Shown: piece after piece, positions 1 through 4,315 of the stretch
Layout of the letters: each line of letters starts with the position of its first letter
How positions within the stretch are numbered: the first letter of the stretch is position 1
Source: Candidatus Paracaedibacteraceae bacterium UBA6184
Lineage (GTDB): Bacteria; Pseudomonadota; Alphaproteobacteria; UBA6184
Assembly: GCA_002422845.1 (NCBI GenBank)
Contig: DITM01000101.1
Location: forward strand, 1-5,720
DNA length: 5,720 nucleotides
Direction: 5' to 3'
Notes under the pieces: generated by a model
Told to the model about the DNA's origin: nothing
The model's input: only the letters and a program-made list of their open reading frames with translations
The model's database searches: none
Program-made: the position numbers and the translations under genes

Positions 1-246
1 TTTTGAAGTGTCAATTATTATTTTTCAAACTCTAGTTGGGATGCGTAGGGCCGATTCTGAATGTGGTATCGAACAGCGCTGTGCAAAGACGTCCTAGTTT
101 GAACGAGAGTAGACTGTTCGCGATGACGGGGCAGGAACTTAGAAGGTACTATCAGGATTTATGTTTCCGTTTTTCGGTATGCCACTGTGGGTACAATATT
201 TAAGCGAAAATTCCCAATCACTGATTTTTAAAGAATTATTCGAGGG
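1..246. other. Region without a convincing gene
   Basis: No gene can be supported here. One plus-strand frame is open from the left edge (position 2) to a TAG at 95-97, so the tail of an upstream gene is possible, but the 31 residues show no recognisable motif. A second frame is open from 36 to a TAA at about 201-203. It has only an internal ATG at 123 and no Shine-Dalgarno sequence. The stretch is less AT-rich than the rest of the window. I found no tRNA, tmRNA, RNase P or SRP RNA signature. It may be decayed coding sequence or a spacer. Confidence 0.4.
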
Positions 247-414
247 ATGTTCTTAAAGGGCAGTGGCTTTAAAATTGTGTATACGGCAATGCTGGCAATT
301 ATAGCATTTATTCTAGTCGTCGGAGGGGTTGCTTTGAGTAGGTTCGCGGACGCTAGATTAAGAGGGGTAGCCCCAGTGGGTTCAGAAATATGTTTGAATC
401 CAAAAAAGTTCTAA
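247..414 (+). CDS. Small single-pass membrane protein, hypothetical
   Basis: This 55-codon ORF starts at ATG 247 and ends with tandem stops TAA TAG (412-417). The predicted protein begins MFLKGSGFKIVYTAML. It has one strongly hydrophobic stretch at about residues 10-30 (ending FILVVGGVAL), flanked by lysines K4 and K9 before it and R32, R37 and R39 after it, followed by a short polar tail with one cysteine (GSEICLNPKKF). The layout fits a small inner-membrane protein or the surviving N-terminus of a longer anchored protein. I do not recognise the family. The start is uncertain: a GAGGG lies at 242-246 but abuts the ATG, which is poor spacing. In-frame ATG 289 would leave a 41-residue protein but has no ribosome site. 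The distribution of hydrophobic residues is the main argument that the ORF is real; chance is not excluded. Confidence 0.4.
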   Translation: MFLKGSGFKIVYTAMLAIIAFILVVGGVALSRFADARLRGVAPVGSEICLNPKKF

Positions 415-652
415 TAGTATGAGTTATTGAAAATCCCCCTTAAAACTGATTGGAAAGACTGAATTTTTTACATCTTAAAAGGTATAGCAGAAACATCAAA
501 CAAACCATTCGTAAGGACAGTTGATAGAGTTGAATCTTGCCCGAAATCAATGTGTCAAAAATAATTAGACAGGGGGGCTTGTTTCTTGATAGTGTGCAAA
601 CAGTAGATTTGTATCTGCTATTAACGTGGGATGTAATCAAAAGGAGAATCGT
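415..652. other. Non-coding leader between small ORF and Nudix gene
   Basis: No ORF with a usable start is visible on the plus strand; every ATG runs into a stop within a few codons. A minus-strand frame spanning 440-640 lacks both an ATG and a ribosome site and is not called. The stretch ends in a strong Shine-Dalgarno sequence (AAGGAG, 641-646) for the ATG at 653. A weak hairpin (602-608 pairing with 613-619, loop TTGT) lies just ahead of it. This is probably the 5' leader and promoter region of the downstream Nudix gene. Confidence 0.4.
537..565 (+). promoter_or_regulatory. Weak candidate promoter for the Nudix gene
   Basis: TTGCCC (537-542) and AATAAT (560-565) are separated by 17 nt and match the sigma-70 boxes at four and five of six positions. 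They lie about 90 nt upstream of the ATG at 653. The region is AT-rich, so such a pair can arise by chance. Confidence 0.25.
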
Positions 653-723
653 ATGAAAAAAGTATTTTTAAGTTGGATGATGACCGCTCTGTTTTTACTT
701 GCGCCCCCCTATGCATAGGTATT

Positions 724-728
724 AGAGG
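724..728 (+). promoter_or_regulatory. Shine-Dalgarno that could restart translation at TTG 734
   Basis: AGAGG lies just after the amber codon and 5 nt before TTG 734. It gives a possible reinitiation site, so the Nudix-like body could still be made as a cytoplasmic protein without its signal peptide. The match may be fortuitous, because it also encodes in-frame residues of the uninterrupted gene. Confidence 0.3.
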
Positions 729-733
729 ACGCC

Positions 734-1246
734 TTGCCTCAGTCTTCTTTAACCAGTATTGGTGGTGGATATGGATTCTTAGTGCGAGGAGAGGGTGACC
801 AACGTGAGATAATGTTAGTAAAGGATAGTCGTTGGCCAAATGATCTGAATTTTGTCGGCGGAGCGCAACCAAAAGGTAAGCTTCCTCATGATGCGTTCGT
901 GGCAAAGGTTCAAGAGAAAACCGGAGCAGTTGTAGAAAGCTGTACCTATCTTGGATCATGGCAGCGAACTAATGCAAACAGTGAGGGAGCAAACGACACG
1001 TGTTGCTTTTATGCTGGAGTTTTATCTGCTGAAAGTCCAGAGCCAGAGGCTAAGGAATCATTTTTAAACTCGGTGCATTGGTTTTCTATAAAAGACTTGA
1101 GTCAGGAAGGCTGTCTAAAAACTCTATTTTCGCCTCATTTTCTTTTTCTAAACCATTATTTGAATGAGCTGAAAACGTTGCCGCGCCATAGAATAGAACA
1201 AGACTTTGAGAACCCAGATAACAAGATCGTATATAATTTAGGTTAA
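734..1246 (+). CDS. Nudix-fold protein with degenerate catalytic box
   Basis: This is the 170-residue remainder of the reading frame if translation restarts at TTG 734. The N-terminal half resembles a Nudix hydrolase, a family that cleaves nucleoside diphosphates linked to another group. GGGYGFLV and IMLVKDSRWPNDLNFVGG resemble the strands leading into the Nudix box, which lies at residues 43-65. Against the consensus GX5EX7REUXEEXGU, the glycines G43 and G64 and one glutamate (E61) remain. The first E is K49, the RE pair is A57-K58, and the last E is K62. Most metal-binding acidic residues are therefore missing, and normal hydrolysis looks unlikely. A later WFSIKDL (residues 116-122) fits the usual C-terminal strand and helix of the fold. 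The protein may be inactive, have a binding role, or be a decaying copy. The start is uncertain because an in-frame signal peptide lies upstream of an amber codon. Confidence 0.6.
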   Translation: MPQSSLTSIGGGYGFLVRGEGDQREIMLVKDSRWPNDLNFVGGAQPKGKLPHDAFVAKVQEKTGAVVESCTYLGSWQRTNANSEGANDTCCFYAGVLSAESPEPEAKESFLNSVHWFSIKDLSQEGCLKTLFSPHFLFLNHYLNELKTLPRHRIEQDFENPDNKIVYNLG

Positions 1247-1273
1247 GTTACTAAAATTTAACGACCTTAATTC

Positions 1274-1302
1274 ATAGGGAGCAATTTGCTCCCTATTTTA
1301 TT
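1274..1302 (+). terminator. Intrinsic terminator of the Nudix gene
   Basis: ATAGGGAGC (1274-1282) pairs perfectly with GCTCCCTAT (1288-1296) around a 5-nt loop, and a T-rich tail (TTTATT) follows. It lies 28 nt after the Nudix stop codon and isolates that gene from the ribosomal operon. Confidence 0.8.
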
Positions 1303-1388
1303 AAATTGCCTGGTTGCATCATTTCATAAGGTATTATGAGGTTCTGAGGTATCTAGCAGAGTTCCTTACTGATAGAGCTGAATTCTTA

Positions 1389-1463
1389 TAATTTGGGTAT
1401 ACGTCACTCGGTCGCTAATGTACATTTTAGTCCATGTCTCGCCTCGTTCCTGTACCCAAATTA
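1389..1463. repeat. 11-bp perfect inverted repeat enclosing 53 nt
   Basis: TAATTTGGGTA (1389-1399) recurs as its exact reverse complement TACCCAAATTA (1453-1463). The 53-nt interior shows no strong stem of its own and no ORF. The whole could be a stem-loop RNA of about 75 nt, a small non-autonomous mobile element with terminal inverted repeats, or a pair of operator half-sites. No T-run suitable for termination follows, and no target duplication is clear. Confidence 0.5.
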
Positions 1464-1570
1464 AATTAATCTAGCTATATGTGATCGGAGTCAAAACGGT
1501 TCAATCCGGCGCAGAGCATTAATTAAAATGTTCGAATTTATAGTGAAGTTATATGAAATAGATAAACCCC

Positions 1571-1597
1571 TTGACTTTTTGATGAGTATTGTATAAT
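1571..1597 (+). promoter_or_regulatory. Sigma-70 promoter of rplU-rpmA
   Basis: TTGACT (1571-1576) and a perfect TATAAT (1592-1597) are separated by 15 nt, slightly shorter than the ideal 17. Transcription would start near 1604, giving a leader of about 35 nt before rplU. Both boxes are close to consensus, and the position directly upstream of a highly expressed ribosomal operon supports the call. Confidence 0.7.
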
Positions 1598-1638
1598 TTG
1601 CAGCTTGTTATATTTATTAATCAAACACAGGTTTAATC

Positions 1639-1983
1639 ATGTACGCAGTTGTAAAAACAGGCGGCAAGCAGTATAGAATCGCTAAAGATCAAGTGATTTT
1701 AGTTGAAAAGCTTGACGTAGAAAAAGGGAAAACGATAGAGCTTTCCGACGTACTTATGATCGCTAGCAATGGTAAGGTGAAGGTCGGTGAGCCCTTTATC
1801 AGCGGTGCGAAAGTTACTGCAACTGTTGTCGATCAAACGCGTGGTGAAAAAATTATTATTTTCAAAAAGCGTCGTCGTCAGAATTCTCGTCGTAAAAATG
1901 GACATCGTCAACATTTGACAGTGTTAAAAATTAACGATATCGTTGAAAAAGCAGCAAAACCAAGCGCTGCTGCTGAAGCATAA
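1639..1983 (+). CDS. rplU: 50S ribosomal protein L21
   Basis: L21 binds 23S rRNA and takes part in assembly of the large ribosomal subunit. The protein begins with the hallmark MYAVVKTGGKQYRI. The family's beta-rich core follows, with VGEPFISGAKVTATV (about residues 49-63), and then the basic rRNA-binding segment KKRRRQNSRRKNGHRQ (residues 76-91). The wording of that segment is typical of alphaproteobacteria. At 114 residues it is about ten longer than the roughly 103-residue norm; the excess is an Ala-rich tail ending KPSAAAEA, as seen in several alphaproteobacteria. The ATG at 1639 is fixed by the conserved N-terminus. The gene is first in an operon with rpmA, which begins 12 nt after its stop codon. 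Confidence 0.97.
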   Translation: MYAVVKTGGKQYRIAKDQVILVEKLDVEKGKTIELSDVLMIASNGKVKVGEPFISGAKVTATVVDQTRGEKIIIFKKRRRQNSRRKNGHRQHLTVLKINDIVEKAAKPSAAAEA

Positions 1984-1995
1984 GGAGTCTAAGTT

Positions 1996-2253
1996 ATGGC
2001 ACAAAAGAAAGCTGGCGGTAGTTCGAAGAACGGTCGCGATTCCATAGGACGTCGTTTAGGCGTTAAAAAATACGGTGGAGAAGTGGTGGTGTCTGGTAAC
2101 ATTATCATTCGTCAACGTGGAACAGAATTTTTCCCTGGTGATAACGTAGGTATGGGTAAAGATCATACATTGTTTGCAATGGCTAATGGTCAAGTTAAAT
2201 TCTTAACAAAAGCAAAGAATAGAACATACGTTAACGTTATTCCAATGGCTTAA
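1996..2253 (+). CDS. rpmA: 50S ribosomal protein L27
   Basis: L27 lies near the peptidyl-transferase centre, and its N-terminal tail reaches towards the tRNA acceptor ends. The sequence is full length at 85 residues and has the conserved start MAQKKAGGSSKNGRDS, then GRRLGVKKYGGE and GNIIIRQRGTEFFPG. GKDHTLFA follows at about residues 54-61. There is no cleavable N-terminal extension of the Firmicutes type. The start has a strong AAGGAG (1982-1987) that overlaps the rplU stop codon, so the two genes are probably translationally coupled. Residue choices match alphaproteobacterial L27 rather than the gammaproteobacterial form. A terminator follows about 20 nt after the stop. Confidence 0.97.
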   Translation: MAQKKAGGSSKNGRDSIGRRLGVKKYGGEVVVSGNIIIRQRGTEFFPGDNVGMGKDHTLFAMANGQVKFLTKAKNRTYVNVIPMA

Positions 2254-2264
2254 TTGCCGTCTAT

Positions 2265-2270
2265 TATAAT
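2265..2270 (+). promoter_or_regulatory. Possible -10 box for the methyltransferase
   Basis: A perfect TATAAT lies between the rpmA stop and the terminator hairpin, about 47 nt before the methyltransferase ATG. No good -35 box is seen at 16-18 nt spacing. A transcript from here would begin inside the hairpin's A-rich arm, largely bypassing or remodelling the terminator. The assignment is tentative. Confidence 0.3.
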
Positions 2271-2272
2271 GT

Positions 2273-2303
2273 AAAAAAGGGATGTAATTGCATCCCTTTT
2301 TTT
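2273..2303 (+). terminator. Intrinsic terminator after rpmA
   Basis: GGGATG (2279-2284) pairs with CATCCC (2291-2296) around a 6-nt loop, extended by six A residues before and seven T residues after (2297-2303). The A/T arms make it usable in both directions. It separates rplU-rpmA from the methyltransferase and obg, unless read-through occurs. Confidence 0.85.
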
Positions 2304-2316
2304 ATAAGGAGAAACC

Positions 2317-3228
2317 ATGCGGTTTATTGATCCCCCTAGATTAATTGCATATCTTTTTTTTAGAAGCTTGGTTATATTGTCCTGTGTATCGGTATTTGGA
2401 GATAAAGTGGAGAGTAATTCCTATATTCTTGCAACGGGAGAAGATGGCGCTAAAGCATTAGATCTACAGCAAAAATTTATTGCGCAGGGATCGTATAATC
2501 TTTTGCAAAAAGCTGGGTTGAAAGCCGGAATGGTTGTATATGATGTGGGGTGTGGATCTGGTTCTATGACCGTTTATCTGGCACAACAAGTTGGACCAAG
2601 TGGACATGTTTTTGCTGTTGATGTATCGGAAGAACAATTAAACGTTGCCAGACTGAACGTAAATGAAGCGGGATTAACTAACGTCACATTTATTCAGGCG
2701 GATGCGCAAAAACTTGATCAGCTACCTATCGAATTAGCGGATATTGTTTATTTTCGATATTTATTGGTACATTTACTAGAGCCGAAGGTAGCGTTAGAAA
2801 ATATGTATCGACGTTTAAAAGTTGGAGGGAAATTAGCCTTTCAAGAACCTACTTGGTCGACGATACATACAAACTATCCAAAAGAATTTCTAAACCAGTA
2901 TAGAGATTCAGTGATAAAACTTGGAGCGATCAACGGGGTTAACTATAATATCGGACAGAGCACTCCTGAAATGTCTTGGAAATTACCAAATAGTTTTGTA
3001 GAAAATTATGAATTAGAAAATAAAATTACTCTTGGGCAGTATAAAGAGTTAGCCGTGATACGTTTGTCTGAAGTGGGAGATAAGCTAATTTCAGCAGGGT
3101 TAATTACTGAGGAAACCTTGTTGAACTGGAAAAAAGAGATTGAGTCTGTGCCTGTTAACGAGGAGAGATATTTTGTTAATTTGGGCAACTTGACATGTGT
3201 TTTAGTTGAAAAAAGAAAAGATGATTAG
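2317..3228 (+). CDS. SAM-dependent methyltransferase, class I, with hydrophobic N-terminus
   Basis: This is a 303-residue class I (Rossmann-fold) methyltransferase of unknown substrate. The SAM-binding motif I is VYDVGCGSGS (residues 74-83). The acidic residue expected to contact the SAM ribose is D102 in VFAVDVS, motif II-like ADIVYFRYLLVHL spans 141-153, and the GG loop with its strand is LKVGGKLAFQEP (167-178). The pre-motif segment SYILATGEDGAKALDLQQKF (35-54) resembles UbiE-like small-molecule methyltransferases. The ATG at 2317 is fixed by a strong AAGGAGA (2306-2312). That start adds about 33 residues, including a hydrophobic run (about 9-28), before the usual family N-terminus. This could be a membrane anchor or an artefact of gene fusion; a cleavable export signal would be odd for a SAM enzyme. 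The gene lies directly behind the rpmA terminator and 46 nt before obg, where alphaproteobacteria often have an acetyltransferase gene. Confidence 0.85.
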   Translation: MRFIDPPRLIAYLFFRSLVILSCVSVFGDKVESNSYILATGEDGAKALDLQQKFIAQGSYNLLQKAGLKAGMVVYDVGCGSGSMTVYLAQQVGPSGHVFAVDVSEEQLNVARLNVNEAGLTNVTFIQADAQKLDQLPIELADIVYFRYLLVHLLEPKVALENMYRRLKVGGKLAFQEPTWSTIHTNYPKEFLNQYRDSVIKLGAINGVNYNIGQSTPEMSWKLPNSFVENYELENKITLGQYKELAVIRLSEVGDKLISAGLITEETLLNWKKEIESVPVNEERYFVNLGNLTCVLVEKRKDD

Positions 3229-3274
3229 CCCTTTTGAAAGGATCTAATGTACTTAATAATGATTGGAATAGCCT

Positions 3275-4264
3275 ATGCAGTTTATTGATCACGTAAGAAT
3301 ATTTTTAAAGTCCGGAGATGGTGGCAACGGTTGTGTTAGTTTTCATCGAGAGAAATTTATCGAAATGGGCGGGCCCGATGGTGGGACTGGCGGTAAAGGT
3401 GGGGATATTATTTTCGAAACCGACCCGAACTTAAATACATTGATTGATTTCAGATATCGGCAACATTTTAAAGCTCAACGTGGGCAACATGGTCGTGGCA
3501 GTAATTGTACTGGGGCTCAGGGAGATTCTATCGTCATTAAAGTTCCGATCGGAACGCAAATTTTTGATGAACATAAAGAGTCTGTTTTATTTGATTTGAT
3601 CAAACCCGATGAACGCTTTTTATTTTTAAAAGGTGGAGACGGTGGGCGTGGCAATGCGACCTTTAAAACTTCAACAAATCGTGCTCCCCGACAGTTTGAA
3701 AATGGATGGCCAGGCAAAGAAATGTGGGTATGGTTGCAATTAAAACTGCTGGCCGACGTTGGATTATTAGGATTGCCCAATGCTGGAAAATCAACATTTT
3801 TATCTGTGGCGACTCGAGCTAAACCTAAAATTGGAGATTACCCATTTACGACACTGAAACCTCAACTTGGGGTTGCATCTGTGAATGATCAAGAATTTGT
3901 GATCGCAGATATTCCGGGGTTGATTGAGGATGCTCATTTGGGATCTGGGTTGGGAGATCGATTTTTAGGACATATTGAACGGTGTAAGGTATTGCTTCAT
4001 TTGATTGATGTATCTAGCGAAGATATTGAACGTGATTATCAAATTATTCGTCATGAATTAGAAGCGTATGGCCATGGGTTAAAAGATAAACCCAGTGTGA
4101 TTGCTTTAACTAAAACGGATTTAGTGGACGAAGAGTGTGTCCAAGCTGCCACACAAGCATTAAGCCAATATACAAAAGAACCTATTTTTGCAATATCATC
4201 CGCGCAAACAAAGAACATTCATACGTTGCTAACTTTTTTAAGTCAGGTTGTGTTTGACAAGTAA
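3275..4264 (+). CDS. obg: Obg-family GTPase (CgtA/ObgE)
   Basis: Obg is an essential GTP-binding protein that associates with the 50S subunit in its late assembly and links ribosome status to growth and stress signalling. The N-terminal glycine-rich Obg fold fills about residues 1-158: FLKSGDGGNGCVSFHREK, GGPDGGTGGKGGD and LKGGDGGRGNATF. The G domain follows: G1 GLPNAGKS (166-173), G2 within PFTTL (190-194), G3 DIPG (212-215), G4 TKTD (279-282) and G5 SSA (308-310). The G4 asparagine of NKxD is replaced by threonine, a tolerated variant in some GTPases. At 329 residues it lacks the long acidic C-terminal tail of E. coli ObgE, as is common in alphaproteobacteria. The ATG is fixed by the conserved MQFIDHVRIFLKSG; its ribosome site is weak (GGA around 3265-3267). 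Confidence 0.96.
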   Translation: MQFIDHVRIFLKSGDGGNGCVSFHREKFIEMGGPDGGTGGKGGDIIFETDPNLNTLIDFRYRQHFKAQRGQHGRGSNCTGAQGDSIVIKVPIGTQIFDEHKESVLFDLIKPDERFLFLKGGDGGRGNATFKTSTNRAPRQFENGWPGKEMWVWLQLKLLADVGLLGLPNAGKSTFLSVATRAKPKIGDYPFTTLKPQLGVASVNDQEFVIADIPGLIEDAHLGSGLGDRFLGHIERCKVLLHLIDVSSEDIERDYQIIRHELEAYGHGLKDKPSVIALTKTDLVDEECVQAATQALSQYTKEPIFAISSAQTKNIHTLLTFLSQVVFDK

Positions 4265-4283
4265 CTTTAGTTAACTTTATAGT
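4254..4283 (+). promoter_or_regulatory. Sigma-70 promoter of nhaC
   Basis: A perfect TTGACA (4254-4259) is followed after 18 nt by TATAGT (4278-4283), which matches TATAAT at five of six positions. The -35 box lies within the last codons of obg. Transcription would begin near 4290, about 26 nt before the nhaC ATG. This suggests the antiporter is expressed independently of obg, although no terminator separates the two. Confidence 0.65.
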
Positions 4284-4315
4284 AAATGTTATATAACAAA
4301 AAAATGTGAAGTTTA

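Larger units (their letters stand above)
653..1246 (+). pseudogene. Signal-peptide Nudix gene interrupted by an amber codon
   Basis: Reading from ATG 653, placed 6 nt after a perfect AAGGAG (641-646), gives a classic Sec signal peptide: MKKVF, then a hydrophobic core (about residues 6-17) and a small-residue end APPYA at codon 21. Codon 22 is TAG (716-718). The same frame then continues without a break through VLEDALPQ into the Nudix-like domain and stops at TAA 1244-1246. The phase is preserved (653 and 734 differ by 81 nt), so a single substitution, for example CAG to TAG, explains the break better than a frameshift. The parent gene would encode an exported protein of about 197 residues. 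TAG is a genuine terminator elsewhere in this window (the methyltransferase and nhaC both end in it), so routine amber suppression is not expected. A sequencing error or low-level read-through is also possible. Confidence 0.55.
1247..1638. other. Intergenic region between Nudix gene and rplU
   Basis: No protein gene is seen in these 392 nt. The region contains, in order, the Nudix terminator (1274-1302), an unexplained inverted repeat (1389-1463), a stretch with no evident signal, and the rplU promoter (1571-1597). GGTTCAATCC near 1498-1507 recalls a tRNA T-arm, but the flanks do not pair, so no tRNA is called. Confidence 0.6.

Noticed and set aside
192..197. TACAAT as a -10 box for the small ORF at 247
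   Set aside because: No acceptable -35 box at 15-18 nt spacing, and no extended -10 element.
440..640. Minus-strand 66-codon frame
   Set aside because: It begins at a TTG with no ribosome site, lies in AT-rich sequence and has no recognisable motif.
716..718. TAG read as selenocysteine/pyrrolysine-like recoding
   Set aside because: No recoding element is evident, and TAG ends two other genes in the window as a normal stop; nonsense mutation is simpler.
621..959. Minus-strand 112-codon frame over the Nudix gene
   Set aside because: It is antisense to a frame with clear Nudix-fold homology and shows no domain of its own.
1490..1515. tRNA T-arm-like GGTTCAATCC
   Set aside because: The flanking bases do not form the T stem, and no acceptor or anticodon arm can be found around it.
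1699..1914. Minus-strand frame inside rplU
   Set aside because: It is a shadow of a certain ribosomal protein gene.
3006..3188. Minus-strand frame inside the methyltransferase gene
   Set aside because: It is antisense to a well-supported coding region and has no motif.
3234..3262. Possible obg promoter TTGAAA with 17-nt spacing to TAATGA
   Set aside because: The -10 box is poor and would leave a leader of only a few bases; not strong enough to list as a feature.
3517..3780. Minus-strand frame inside obg
   Set aside because: It is antisense to conserved Obg motifs; its Pro-rich content merely mirrors the glycine codons of obg.
4260..4315. Hairpin terminator between obg and nhaC
   Set aside because: Only imperfect AT-only pairing (around AACTTTAGTTAACTT) without a T-run; not a credible terminator.
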